The notes: a model not told the origin generated them from the letters alone. A stretch of DNA of 64,000 nt from Nymphaea colorata (GCF_008831285.2 NC_045139.1:13870354-13934353), one strand, 5' to 3'; shown: positions 13,501-55,800, counted from the stretch's first letter. A program made the numbers and translations.

Positions 13501-13893
13501 AAAATAAAAAAGAGTACCCAATTTGTGTTCCCTTCGTTTCTAATGCATATTAACCAAGGCAATCAATTAGCTGTCCAGTGGACCAGCAGGACACCATATC
13601 GCTAAGAACTAAATGCGAAAACAATTAAATTAATAAAGATTTCGCAAGAGAAAGTTCATAACATCATGTCATTGAACCGTGGATTTTATATTGACTTAAA
13701 GGCAGATGCAATAAAAATCGGAGGACTGGAATACCAAGGAATGGCGTTCCCCAGCTTGGAATGCCAGTTTCTGCTGACTTTCAGCCTGAGTATAAAGCTG
13801 AGATAGGGAATTTGCAGCATTGCAAAAGGCGGCGTACATGGTCCGGTTTGCTTCATCGATACCACTTCCATCAGACTTGATCTTCTTAGCCAT
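10527..13893 (-). CDS. conserved plant protein (database name 'holocarboxylase synthetase-like', function unknown)
   Basis: Three exons joined in phase 0: 13893-13735 (53 codons), 12949-12869 (27 codons) and 10937-10527 (stop TAA), total 216 aa. The N-terminus, with DEANRTMYAAFCNAANSLSQ, LYTQ, QQKLAFQAGERH and then EKMYQWILRQEEDGKRIT, matches a plant-only family of about 200 aa whose members carry AFC.A.NSLSQLYTQ, FQAGERH, LY.WILRQ.E.G and a short NEL.Y.G block (here EFNYIGE). The first two exons look helical and conserved; the C-terminal exon is polar, Gln/Ser/Asn-rich and probably disordered. Family members are often named holocarboxylase synthetase in databases, but I see neither a GRGR-type biotin-ligase ATP loop nor a biotin ligase fold length, so that function should not be taken from the name. 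The C-terminal exon is less conserved than the first two, so an extra intron inside it cannot be excluded. Introns are long (785 and 1931 bp). Confidence 0.8.
12767..12786. repeat. (AG)n microsatellite
   Basis: An AG dinucleotide run of about 20 bp in intron 2 of the gene at 10527-13893. It is a plain simple repeat. Confidence 0.8.
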
Positions 13894-16557
13894 CTATTGC
13901 CCACAACAACAGCCAGGCCCAAACCCCAAGAAATCCCAGAACACCAATTCGACTCAGATGGGCAAAAATTAGAGGAAACGGCAAATCCAAATAAACTCCC
14001 CAGGGTTTCAGCCTTTCAGGCACAGAAGTAGGGAAGATATCTCAAGCAACCTGACCTCCAGAAAGGAGAAGGTCGAGTGGGTAGTCTCAACCAATCTTCT
14101 TACGAAGTGTCAGATACCAAGGATTTTGTTCTCTGTCTCTCTCTCCCCGTTCACGTCAAAACAGGCAACCGAGGGGTAGGCACAAGGTAAGTGCATGCAC
14201 CGGGCAGTGTCTCACTTTTTATATGGACCGTGATAAACGTGAACGGGGAGAGGTCATCTGTTATAGTCGCCTTCGTTGCTGGTCTCAGGAGGGACGGTTG
14301 AATTGGAAATGGTGTCCATAGTATGTGGACATTCGTATCCGCATGGGTAAGAATCTGACTAGGTGAACCAACTGGGCGCACATGAACGTGACTCAATGAA
14401 CTTACGGCTAAGAAAACATGATTAGCTGAATTAAAAGCTGATATGAAGAGAAAATATTGTGAGCTTTGTCAATCCACTGACAATGGCACACAAGAGGGAA
14501 CTGAGGATTAACACAACTGGGAAGGCCGAGTTCAAACCTTGTAAGTGTCTCATAAAACAAATCTTTCACCTTAGTGGAAACACACACACACACAATCAGG
14601 GTACACACCAAATGCCAAACATGTAGCTCTTTTTTTTTCCACCGGTTGTGCTTGTAATATTTTGTCTCGAGTCTCGTGTATGGGATTCTTCTTGAGGTTC
14701 ATGGCATGTTGCCATTTGGTGAAACGTAAAACCAGAAGCGTATCCCATAAATTGGTAGTTTCTTAATTGATTGTATGGGAGAAAGGGTCTCCACTGTGTA
14801 CTATCAAGATAGCCGTCAAAGGACAACAGAGACTTTAGTTCATTTGGGCCTCAATTAAAGTTTGCTGGTTTGTTAAACAAGTCAAGTTCGAGTCAATAAT
14901 TAAGTTCATGTGTTTTAACTATTCGAGTATAATGTTAAAACAAAAAAAAAAAAAAAAAAAATTGACACTTGCCTCAGCTAAACTCGTGCTACATGCTCTT
15001 AGCTTGAGCACTCTCAAACTGAGCTGACCGAATTCAAGCCGGTGAGCTCGACCTCAAGCTGAGAATCTTTCTCTACTCAAGTCAAGCTCAAGCTAGCTCA
15101 GCTTCGTTCGAACTCGGCTAGTGACAACACTTGTTGAGAGGATAAAAACCAATGCAGTCAATATCGTGCAGTTTCTTCACAAAATAAAACAAATGAAATG
15201 AAATACATCCACCAGATTCTGTTTTAACGTCCTGCATTTTCTCAGATCATGAAATTCAAGAGCACAATTTCGATTTTCCAGGTCTTCTTTTTCCTTAATT
15301 TCGTAACTTTGTATATGAATATCCCAGTGGAATTTAAAACTATCTGAATTTCGTTTGTTGTTCCCAGCATTTCTTTGTTTTAAATTTATAAAAGCACAAA
15401 GTGGGGCGATACCAGTTGATACATAACCGATACGATGCGGATACTGTTTTTTACAACATTGCTTGCTATATTCAAGTATACCATACTCTTTAATACAAAC
15501 CAGCCTTTCCTTCTAGATTAAGACGTAAGTATAGTTCGTATCATTTAGTCACATGCTGGTTATTGTTGCAGACTAACTTTCTCTCAGCAGTCAGCATTTG
15601 CACGGTGTAAAAAACTGGCCCATTGGATAATTACGTGTACAACTTGCTTTTTAATACCTTAACATGTGGAAAGTGTTTTACGATTCACTGAGAATCAATA
15701 GCTGCAGAAATTGTAATTTTTATATGTAAAAATATCATTGTTTTAATCTTTGGAGACACCAAATTCATGCGATGTTGGATTGGGAAAATAAAGCATATAG
15801 CTTCGTGGTAGCGGGCTTAGTCCGATTCGAATTTGCATGTAAAATGGCATAAATCTAGAACTACATTTTTGCATGTATGTGACCAGATTTGGATAAATGT
15901 CATGGTAAGAAAACCAGATTTGGATGAATGCCATGGCAAGAAAACTCGTACACAAGTCTTGGATTATTGGATTCCTCCGGCCATTCGTCCATCCAGAACC
16001 TCGCGCACAGGCGGATGCATCTAAACCTACGTTTTATGTTCATTGTGCACCTTCTCCGTAGTACCCAGTCCGCCGCTGCGCCCTTTCTGGTTGCTGAAAC
16101 CCGTGTCTAAAGGTTCATCTGCATTTTGACTTCGGGCATGTGGCATGAATACTTTACATCAATACTATATTGAGACCCCCGAGTCCGAGCTTTCATGGTC
16201 CTCCTCCCTACCATAAGCTTATTATCAATATGGCTCCAGGTTGCTTAAAGGATTAAAGAGAATTCCTTAACTATTTTCTACAGCTCTAAGCCGCAGTTCA
16301 CGGTGGTTCCCAAATTGGTTAAACCATCAGAAAACAGCTGAATTCAGAAGATCAGTAGGAGCTTATACCAGGTAAGTCAGATTTCTCTTTGACACAGAGA
16401 GAGAGAGTCGTACAAAATAAAGCAGATTTATTTCTCATGCCATTGCAATTTTTCAAGCAAAAGGCTCAGTAGTTCGGTGTGCCTCAGACAAGCTACAATG
16501 CAAAGAAACAGGAGGGAGAGAGAGAGAAAGAGAGGGAGAGAGAGCTGCAACTTTTTC
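13894..16557. other. intergenic, promoter of the upstream gene plus repeat debris
   Basis: Holds the promoter and 5' UTR of the minus-strand gene starting at 13893 and the 3' flank of glutamate dehydrogenase. A CT-rich stretch near 14135 and a (CA)n run near 14580 are seen. Around 14850-15137 the sequence has the AAGTCAAGTTCGAG / CTCAAGCT / GAGCTCG composition typical of a common plant repeat (listed separately). No gene is supported. Confidence 0.4.
14850..15137. repeat. transposon-derived repeat rich in CTCAAGCT/GAGCTCG words
   Basis: The stretch contains AACAAGTCAAGTTCGAGTC near 14878 and then dense CTCAAGCTGAG, GAGCTCGACC and TCAAGCTCAAGCTAGCTCAG words, ending near GTGACAACACTTG. This composition is typical of an abundant plant DNA-transposon-derived repeat. 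I could not pair both ends or a target duplication, so the boundaries are approximate. Confidence 0.35.
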
Positions 16558-20771
<4,214 letters not shown>

Positions 20772-22914
20772 TCAAACAAGGAAGACGCCAACGGCCTGGA
20801 AACAAGAAACAGGTTCCGATTCACTTACATGAAGAGGAGGACAACCATGCACATAAAAGAAGGAAGAAAGTCGGTTATTTTCCATTAGGATGACTCGTCC
20901 AAATCGTATATGACACAGGCAGAGCACTGAAGGTCATCAAGAACTAAAAACACACGGAGGACCAGCAGTCTAGCAATATGCATGACACTGTAGCACCCAA
21001 CTGCGGAAAACTTACTTATACCAAAGAAAATTTTCTTACCAGATATCTAATGAATGACAGGAGAAACTTCAGGAAGGACTGGAAATATGGTAGCCTCGCA
21101 ACAAAGGTAATTAGTTCATAGCCATTTCACATTGTTAAATATTTAGCTTTTAGCTTCGTTGGTTCTAAAATACTGGAATGGAGATATTTTTGCCGGAAAA
21201 TAATGCGGAAAGTGTCATTAACTTTTCCAAGAAAATATCCTCATAATGCTTTTTCCAGTCCAATTGAGTTTAACGAGGAGACAGAAAAGTTGTTAACCCA
21301 ATCACTTAAACAAAGAAAAAGGTTTTCAACTTTTAAAGAGAAACAATCGAAACGCTTCGAGTCTTGTGACCGGAAAAGAAACTTCGACACATCCCCAAAA
21401 ATGAATATTGCCGGAAACGGTCAGAACCATGGCGGGAACCCCTAGACCCTCGCGTAAGATTGCAAAACAAATCTTGGAGCACTTTTCTTGTTCACGTGCC
21501 CAGGAAAATCTGAACTTAAAATACACATAGTTAATAAGACGCGAACTGCCACTTTCTGGATTCTTGAAGTTGAGAAACAGGCGATGATGTAAAAGTTAAA
21601 ACGAGTAACAAAACGAGTAAAAACTCCAAGAAAAATCAAAGCATCAAATGCTTCTTCACCAACAAAATGAAAAGCAGGATGTTTAACTTTTTAGGGCCTA
21701 CCCCTCTTTATTACATGTAAAGGCGTCGTTCGATTTATTTGGTTTTAGACCCACAAGCCAAAAGAGTAGAATCTATTCCTTTCCAAGCAGAGTACGAATT
21801 CTTCCTTCTCATTTGGCCACGTCCAAACGAACAAAGTTTAGTCCGAGAAAAGATAAGGTAGCCCTCACCAAATTAAATATTGAACCAAACCTACGTCTAC
21901 GTGCAGTGATCATCAAGTCATGAAATTGAATCCAAACATGATGAAAAAAATCGGTGGAAAGTCCCAACCTTTCTTACCCAATTTAAGAGGTAAGAACAGT
22001 CTGAGCAATCAAACATGGTCCTCAGAACCAAACAAGATCGAGCCATCGAGATTCTGCATTTTTACGACGATATAAACCCAAAAACCAAGGATAAATTCCA
22101 CGGTACTTTGATATTTTCTTACCAAACTTCCAACTTGTGAGGACCTTAACTAATAATAAAGTGGGAATATGGGCATATATTCTGTTTTGCTGGCATTCAA
22201 GAGTGAAGCGTCGGTGGCAGAGCTGCTCGAAATTCAAGTTAAGGGGCAAACAAGTAAGATTGTAGTTGATGGGAGGGTAAAAAGGTCATTTTCAACACCA
22301 CGAAGCATCCCATTTTTTTTATACCCATCACCCAAATTCGATATTGTTGTTTCTTGCTGTGCGTATGCACCATTTTGCTTTCACATTTGCCCTCCCAATT
22401 ATTTTTTGTAAATCTACCCACTTGGAACTTAGAGTTTCAATTTTTTTTAATGATGTAAACCCTCCCATTCGGGATTCTGTCATTTAAATGTGAAAATAGA
22501 CCGACCAAACTTGTGCAAAAAAAAAAGTTACGGTTACCCAGTTCTAAAATGGGACCTAACGGTAACCGTGATCAATTGAGACGGCATGGACCAAAATATA
22601 ATATTGATATGATCCAAAACCAGATTCATTTCAACGTATAAGCGATTCTATTGAGTTAATGATCACATCAGCGCACATAGTGGGGCCTCGCCTACAGAGT
22701 GCGCCAAATTGGACAATCGACCATTTTATCTTCGTGATCCGAATACCACCTGACCCGATGATCCACCTTGAAAACTTTATTCCAATGTCCTTTTTGCGTT
22801 ATTAACTCATTAATCAGTTCTTTTTCTTTTTTTTTTCAGAAGAGCCAGCTTTCCTTTTCTTAGTGCATTCGACCAATTAAATGTGTGGACATCATATCTG
22901 CTGCAGGCCAAACC

Positions 22915-23120
22915 CATAAAACAATGCCTCACTTTGAAAAGTTTACTCTCTCATAATTGTGAAGAATTTTGAGAGATGTATAAACAAGTTGTTTAATTCT
23001 TAGTTTCTCGCTTCTTCTTTTTAAGTTGCAATGAAAGATGCTACGGGTGGGTTGAGATCTATAAAACTAGGGAACCAATGCAGTTGTGGAAGTGAATTCC
23101 GATGTTATTGCAACCAATTT
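22915..23120 (+). repeat. degraded LTR-type remnant, copy A
   Basis: It begins with CACTTTGAAAAGTTTACTCTCTCAT and continues through a GTGAAGAATTTTGAGAG word and TGGGTTGAGATCTATAAAACTAGG to a GTTATTGCAACC end. The same order of words recurs at 26600-26825, where it is followed by a sequence resembling a tRNA-Met primer binding site. It is read as a remnant of an LTR retrotransposon end. Boundaries are approximate. Confidence 0.35.
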
Positions 23121-23574
23121 CAATGCTAAAACTCATCGAAAATCTTAGACATAGGCCAGTCATCAGACATATATATTACAAAGAGATAGAGAGAGCTGAT
23201 TAGGGCATCATTTCATACCTGAATGTGAAAGAGGTAGGAAGGGAAGCACCAGAAGCGTCCAACGATATGCTTTTGCTTTGCAGGCAAGAAAGATGGAAGC
23301 TGCGCACGATCTTCAAAAGACGCATTATCTATGTATATATACTAATCCATCGGAGCTGCTATCAATGAGAAGAAAGTAGAAAAAGAAAAAGGCTTAACGA
23401 GAAATGTGGTCTCAGGAAAGGAGGAGGGGGAGGAAGAAGGGAGTTTGTTATGAGGAATGAGATGCCCAAGAAAGCAAATGGATAAGAATTTCGATTTTTT
23501 TGGAAGAAAAAGAGAAAGAGTACTCAGACTCCACTGGCAGCCTACCAAGAATAATAAATCGTGGAATACATTGT

Positions 23575-23594
23575 CCCTCTCTCTCTCTCTCTCT
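23575..23594. repeat. (CT)n microsatellite
   Basis: A CT dinucleotide run of about 20 bp upstream of glutamate dehydrogenase. Confidence 0.75.
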
Positions 23595-26500
23595 CCCCCT
23601 TTATTAATGGACAGCCAGGCCATATGGCCACCTTGGATTCACCTTGTTTGGTTGAAATTCTTAAATGTGTCCACCAATATGAATGCATTATTATTTTGCT
23701 TCACAGCAACTGCCTAGTTCCATCCAAATTGACTTGATCATTACTAAGCCAGGTTGATTCAGGAAATTTAACCAAGTTTATTTTATTTCATGTTTAAAAC
23801 CCATAAGGAAGCATTGACTTACATATTTGTGGACCTCTAGTAGGGGAAACCTTTAAGATTGGTTACTTTTGGTTCAACCCACCTAAAACTATATCTAACT
23901 TTCGAACTCCTTTCAAACGCCACAAGAACTGGTTAGATCCGCAACTATGTTCAGCATTATTGATGAGTAAGTAACTGCCCCCAGATTTCTAGTTATATCA
24001 TTAAAAATGCGTGCACACTTGTATGTGTTTGCGTGTCAGCAAAGACAAATGCCAAGTGCCAACTAAATTAGATCAGCGCACTTAAACGTGACCGGTTGTA
24101 ATTTTATTTCCTTCTTCGAGATTACCATCACAAGTTACCGGATACGTATATCTCAATATATCAAACTCTTTCTGTACGTGTTTGAATGCTTTAACGAAAC
24201 AGAAACGAATAAGGTTTAATTTGAAGATGTGTTTTAAGCCCAAGATATGTTGTTTAGACAACAACATTTTCCTACTTTAAGCGGAAGAAAGTTTTGCTTA
24301 AAGCACTAATAAAAGCGACTAATAAGTAGCAAAATGTTTCTAATTAATGGGCATGTTGTTTATATGCAAACTCCTATGCATAAGCTTAATTTGCCTCGTT
24401 TGAATGAACTTAGCATGGAACTCTTTTGTTATCAAACAACGTCCGTCGTATATCGAACCGTCAGTAAATTAAACAACCGTCAAGATCTGAGTTCATTCTC
24501 AAATGAACCATTTTCCGTGTGACCAAAAGCATAGGATCTTTTATTAATTCCAGTGAAAGTTACAAAGGGCCTTCCAGACCGATTAAATATTTAATGATAA
24601 TACTAATTTAGAAACCACATCTTTATGCATTTAATATTATAACAAAACCCCAAAAAGCCGGTGCAAAGAAAGCAGGCGGATTCCCCGAATACATGGGGCT
24701 AGATAGATTCCTCAAAGGCGCGTGCCATACAAAAAGAAAAGGCAAAGAGAAAAATAAAGGTACCGCTCGTGGCATTTGACAAGAATTAACAGATCCACAA
24801 CAAAATGGGCCACAAAGAAACTGGAGAATAAAAGAAAAAAAATAAAAAAGTGAACTAAGAAAACCGATACTGTTGAGAGAAAGTACAACAAAATCTAGAT
24901 ATTTTCACTCACCATTTTTAAAATATAAAAAAATTAATTGTGAAAAGAAGGTCATTAGTCATTCTTCAACTTAATTGGTCGCCACAAAGCATGGGAGAAA
25001 GTGGATGCCTTTGGATTAGAATGCATTAGGTTTGGTGTATTATCTTGTTGGCAGGGCGTACAATGCTTCCGTTTCATTATCAAAGGAAATGGGAGTGTTC
25101 ACCAGGTCATACTTCACTAAAAAAATATGTTACCTCTAAAGCCCTTAGATGAATGTATGTCCAGCAAGCATGAACTAGTGATATTATTGTTTCTTTCTTT
25201 GCCTTCACCACGATGACGAAAATTTGTCAAAAAACACATCAAAGGCCTTGACCAATAATGATTCTGCCATCTATATATATTATAATGAAATAATATACAA
25301 GCGTCAAGTTTCAAGTTATAAAGCATTAAGGCATCTATATAGGCGTCATGTGGGGCACAGTGTCCCCAAAACCAGGATGCTGATGCTAAGTCCCTGTGAC
25401 GTTGAATCTCTTGCAAATGGAGCACCACCCACCAGGAAGCTTTTCAGCCATGATTGCAAGTCGGACCTTCTGCACGTCGATTCAGACCTTGGCTACCCTT
25501 TTCTGAATCTTCTTTAATTGATCAATTAAATCAATACAATTTGCTTTTTCATAACAATTAATGGACAAATTCCTAAACTTACAATGCCAAGAATGGTTTC
25601 CGAAATTTGAACTCCATGACAACCAATCTTCTGAATTGGTAGTGAATGCAAGTGCCATATTTAGCACAACTTGTGCTAAGAATCCATGAAAGGATTCAAA
25701 CGTTTAACCTCTTTCAAAGTTCAAATTAGATGATTTCGGATCTTAATCGCAGCCTCCTACAAACAAAGATGGGCGGAGCTGTTCTGTCATCCAACAACAA
25801 CAACTAGGCCGACACAGATATGGGGCACGTCGTCATTCATGGTTATTAAATAAATAAAGATTTAGATTATTATATACATGCATGGAGCTTCATACTGGCC
25901 ATATGCATATGCTTCCCACTTTTAGAACACACATGTTTAAAGAGGATTGAGTAGGAATCATCCACTAGAGGGAACGTACTGAAATTATTCTTCCGAATAC
26001 CGGAGAGCATTTGGTGCTCCATCCAATTGCCACACTAATAAGGGGACCAAAGGTCTAAAGACGATTATGCTTTCTTCTCGGGACTAGTCCTGTTCCGATG
26101 TCCCAATCGATCCTTCGAAAAATGACTTTTACAATTTTATTCTATTATTGTTGGAGACTTCGTTGTCGAATAAATAACCGCAAGTGAAACAAATTATTAT
26201 GGTGGTTCGTGTTTATTTCATTTTTACGAAGATTTGTTAAGAAAGTATTGACATTCCCCCAAGAAAAAACAAAAAGAATTATTTATAATCTTGTAAGTGA
26301 GCCAATAAGATGAGCATGACATTTCAAAATAAGTGGGTGGGTGTCTAAAAGCAGTTGTTCTGTGGTATATTATATGTGGAAAACACATTTGGTCGTTAAT
26401 ATAGTCTGGAAAGATCATGCCAAGAGATGCACTCCAGTCACTAAATTCTTTGTCTTCATCAGCATGCGTTTCTTACTAGCTTCCGGATGAAGCATACGGA

Positions 26501-26599
26501 GTATCGATTGGCACAAGCAGGCTGCTCACGTTCTTAACAATTTTGGAAGAAATCCAAAAAGAAAAATTGTGATCTTTCGGTGCAATGTTATCAGTTAAA

Positions 26600-26825
26600 A
26601 CTGTTACACTTTAAAAGTTTTAGTCTCATATATAAAATTATGAAGAATCTTGAGGACTTATAAAGAATGTAGTTAAGTAGTTGGTTCACTAGTTCCTATT
26701 ATTTTTTGAGTTAAAACCGAATTGCTAGAGGTAGGTTGAGATCCGTCAGATTAGGAATTTGAACTTGTTGTGAAAGTGGGTTGTTGTGAAAGTGGGTTGA
26801 GTCGTTACAATGGTGTCAAAGCACG
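26600..26825 (+). repeat. degraded LTR-type remnant with primer-binding-site-like end, copy B
   Basis: It starts near GTTACACTTTAAAAGTTTTAG, runs through ATGAAGAATCTTGAGGACTTAT and TAGGTTGAGATCCGTCAGATTAGG, and ends with TTACAATGGTGTCAAAGCA. The last words differ by a few bases from the TGGTATCAGAGC primer binding site used by many plant LTR elements. A 15-bp unit (TTGTGAAAGTGGGTT) is doubled at about 26768-26798. No coding domains follow in a readable state, so only a fossil 5' end seems to remain. Confidence 0.4.
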
Positions 26826-28182
26826 CAAAACTTGAACGATGTGCCAGACAACATTTTCCTTCATAATTTCGCTTCAATTGATATTCATCCTCCTCCTCTG
26901 GAGAAAAGATAAGCTCAAATTCCTTCAAGTTGAAGGACGCCATTATTTTAATACAAAATTTACTAGCCTCGTGATGAGTTAAAGGCAAGGGGAGAGCACC
27001 ATCCCCCTGTCCCACCATTTACATCCACCATCCCTTCAGTCAGAGCGACATCTGACCCTCCATGCGCCTCCAACCTCACCAGTCGTACTCGCGTTCGCAT
27101 CTAGGGACAATATGGTACCACTAAATGGCAAATTATATTGTCGAAGCAATCTCAAACCTCCAGCAACGAGTTCCAAAGAGACCATCGTGAGCGCTAAATA
27201 GAAATGCCAACAGCAGCGCGTATCTTTAGACCTGGCCCCCTAACTTTTCCAGTTCAGCACGCATTGATACATTATCTTAAACTAAAATCGCTACTCCTTC
27301 CATGCAGGCAATGTTATCCATCGAGAAATCGTTCTGGCCAAGACTCTTCAATCTCCACAGTATGAGCTTTACTGCCATTAATTGCACGAGTCTAATTTCA
27401 AGTTCCGGCTGAACAAAAATCAAAAGAGGGAGTTTCGACGTAGTGAAGACCACAGACCCCGCCTTGACCAAAATTAATTTGATTAACGATACTTTTAGAG
27501 TTGAACACCTTCGAGAAGTCATAAAAACGATTTGTACCATTATGGGTTCGACCCTTTAACAAGGAGGCATCATTTCAATTTAAACTCACAGATTCGGGTC
27601 CTTTTGCAGTACGCACCCTTCCAAACCCATATCTAATAACATCGTCTCCAAATTCTTATCAGATAGACACCATCCCGAAAAATAAAAAAGCGCGATAGGC
27701 GAATTACCTTAGTCGAAGTAGGATTATTGACGTTCGCTGAGAAGAGATCAGATCAACAAACATGTCGTTACATCGGGATCATTAACGATTTTTCAAGGGA
27801 AAAAAGGTGGATATCACACATTTCGATAAGAACCCCGTAAAGCCAAATTACCTGACTGTGTTTCAAGTACAAACGATAACAAAACAGAAACCTTCACACG
27901 CTTGAAATGGAATCAAGTAACAATCCCAAAAATAAACAGCCAGGAACTTGGGCACAGGATCAAAAGGAAAAAAGCCTCATAAGTAGGAGAACTCTTTGAT
28001 AGCACAGCACACTACATGGTCCATCTAGATGCACATACAACGAGTAACTAAACATAACAACGTCAAAATTGAAGTCTAAAAAGACGTAGGCCTGTCGAGA
28101 TTAGAGTGTAACAATGACGCTTGTAAGAAGAAAGAAAAGAAAAGCAGCACAAGGGTAGAGCGCAGGAAGAAATGATGGGACT

Positions 28183-32558
<4,376 letters not shown>

Positions 32559-34407
32559 GGTTGCAGAGAGAGATCTGATCTTCCTGTCCCTCTCCCTCTC
32601 TTTTGGAGGAAGAAAAGGAAGGGATGCTGCGGCTGCGAGGGTTTTAACTGGTGGGGCAAAGCTCTTCAAACCCTAAAACCGGCTTTTTCCATTTCCATAC
32701 AATCGGGTTAAAATAAACAATGGTAGCTTTCCCAAGAGAACGTGGCACTTTCAGGTCTCTACACCGTCGGCTATTTTTCGATCATTTCAATTTCAATTGT
32801 GATTCCTACTCGCTTGGTTGTTAAATAGATCCGATACACTTAGATGTGATTTTAAATTCTACTAGTTTATCTAGTAAAGTAATTTAGGTTCAATTGCTAA
32901 TTTGATATACTTGGATGTTGATTTTGATTTTTAACTGGACTAGTTTAATATGGTGAAGTAATTTAGATTCAATTGCTAGTTGGATTTCCTGTGTTGTTTG
33001 AATTTGGAATTCATTATAGAACCTCGTAGGTGATTTATAATTCAAAAGTGAAACGTAATTGCACAGTATTTGATTAATGAATTTGCTTTGCAAAAGTAAC
33101 ATTGGTTTGAGTCCAAACCTTTGCTCGTTTTGTTAAGCAGTTTTTTTTTTCAGACCCCTTGCAATTTTACGTTTTAGACAATAAAAAAAAGGTTGACGGG
33201 TTCCAAGTGGTGGGTTTGAAACATCTCACCAGCGGCAGATCAATAAATTCTGTTTGTACGACAATAAACATATAAGTAGCAGTTTTCTAATTAATATTGT
33301 GACACGTTTCTTTGCACTTTTCTATATAATTAGACCCAAATCCACGTAAATCCAGCTATGAATTTAAGATTTCATATTTGGTTCTATAGCTCTACTAACT
33401 TACCAAGCATCTCCACTCCTGCCTCTCACTCGCCCAAAATGTTGTTATTAGAAATACCCCATGAATTTGAGTTATAAATTAAAATGAAAAAATAATTAAT
33501 GGGATATTAATTTTTAAAGTGGTTCAGGCAATAGGCGTCCACTGCTCTATTATTTTTTGCTTGCATTATTTTGGTGAGTAGTTACATAAGAGGTCTCCAT
33601 ATTTATTTGTGTAAGCATATAACAAATCATTAAACCACAACTGATTAAGTATCTGATATCGATATGCAACAAATATATGCAAAGACAAGGTCCAAAACAA
33701 CACTTTAATAAACATGTGAGTTGAGTTGTACGTTGCTACGTGGTAGATGTTGTCCAATTGTTAAAAAAAAAATCTACCGCTAAAAAACAACTATTACAGG
33801 AGGATTAACGATTTCTAACGTATTAAACATGAATGATATTTTAACAACTATTCATAATGTTTTTAATAACAGATGTTTAATTTTCATCAGCCAAACACGT
33901 GGCACACAATGGGCATAAAAATGCATATATCAATATGTATAGTCAATTACCACGAATTGTACTCAACGAAGATCTGATAGATGTTCTCTTTATATTCCTT
34001 TGCAATCACTGTGAAGCGACACCTTTTTGAAGATTAACAATTACTTCTATTGACGTTGTTTTCCTGAAACATTTGAATTTACAGAGGCATATTTCCCTCA
34101 AAAGATATTTTATCGCGGCAAATTTTGCCGCCCCTCAATCTAAACCCCGATGCGAAGAAAAGGGTGAGGGGGTTGTGTTATTGTGAATATTTCTGGTCCG
34201 AAGGAGAAGAGACGAAGACGCAAACAACTTGAGTTCTTGGTGTTTCGCTTGGTCACCGAACGTCTTTCCCTTTTAAACCATCGGAGATATAGTGCTCGTC
34301 CAACGCGATATTCTGACCAAATTTTCTCCCTCTTCGCCTCCCTCCATATATATCTCTCTCGCTGTCTCTGATGATTGAGACTCTGGTGCGACTGTGAACT
34401 GAGATCA
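32559..34407. other. divergent promoter region RPS18/XRN4
   Basis: 1.85 kb between the minus-strand RPS18 start and the plus-strand XRN4 start. It must carry both promoters and 5' UTRs. Close to RPS18 are a telo-box (listed separately) and GC-richer sequence, while the middle (about 32800-34000) is very AT-rich. No coding region is seen. Confidence 0.5.
32668..32676 (+). promoter_or_regulatory. telo-box-like site upstream of RPS18
   Basis: The word AAACCCTAA lies about 110 bp upstream of the RPS18 ATG. This telo-box is a known, orientation-tolerant element of plant ribosomal-protein and other translation-gene promoters. The sequence match is exact, but its use here is inferred. Confidence 0.5.
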
Positions 34408-54680
<20,273 letters not shown>

Positions 54681-55669
54681 CATATTGTACTGTATCTTTT
54701 GTTTATGATTTTTCTTTTTTTTCCACTGGCAGAGCTATTGTTATAACATATGGCAATATTGTTAATAACACATTTAGCAATGGAATCTAGATGTCAAGTG
54801 TTTCAAGATTTTCTTTATATGGGAAGTTGGGAACTGCAGTGAAAATATAGTTTTTCTCATTAGTTTGTGATGCACCGTTTATATCAAGATAATCTGATTG
54901 GAACTGCTACGGGAAAGTTGGAAATGTTGATATATGCTCTTCCAGTTACTAGAACTATCTCTTTTCCCAGGAGCACATTTAAAAACTTGAATCTTGAGAA
55001 TTTTTTCAAAGAGGGAAACTTGAGGAAGCACATTTCTCATTTATGGGAAGCTCATTTTTTTAAAATGAGAGGCTTCTCACTTTCAATTCATAGTCTATTT
55101 TCATAGATCTTCATTTTTTCTTTACTTTGTCTCAAATGCATCCTATACTCTTTTCTGAATGATACATGTGATATTTGATTACTGTAAGTATAATACTGTT
55201 TCCTTTTTAACATACCAGCTTGCCGTTCCATAGGGTTTTCTGAAGCTCTTTTCACATCTCTTATTAATTTTTTTGACTTGACATTTCTCTCCCTTCTCGC
55301 CTTTCCGCACTCCTATTTGGTGACTGCAGCCACCGAGTGATGTTCAGCTGCAAGGGTGACATGTTGGTCCTGTACTACGCTATTGATGCACAGCTGGCGT
55401 GTGGCCTTAGTGGTTGGCTGGCTGGATCATTTTGAAAGGACTCCAAGGGATCTTGATCTGCGCTTTATTCTGGTAGGTCCTGCTTATGAATTGAGTTTTA
55501 AATAACCTGGTTTTTACATGCAACATGTTCCAGTGACCATGCTTATGCTCCTAGTACTTCAGACAGGACGGTACACCAACTAGGATGTATTTTGCCGTGT
55601 TACATTGACAAGATACAACATTGGGTGAAGTAGTTTGCATTTTGGTGACTCGGGCTTCAGACTCACTGG

Positions 55670-55800
55670 TGCAATTCCAGGTGTCTTCATGATTACAGGC
55701 GTATTTCAATGTCCGACACGAGAATCAATTTGAAAAATAGGTATTCAGATGGGTGTTTCGAGTGTAATCCAGTAAGAAATTTTTGAAGCTAATCACGATG
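55670..55800 (+). repeat. diverged direct repeat, left copy
   Basis: The word GATGGGTGTTTCGAG, followed by AATCCAGTAAGAAATTTTTGAAG (given here in two parts), recurs with changes at about 57195-57241, and weaker similarity extends leftward by about 80 bp. The two copies are about 1.45 kb apart and flank the HISN5 relic. Borders are approximate. Confidence 0.4.
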
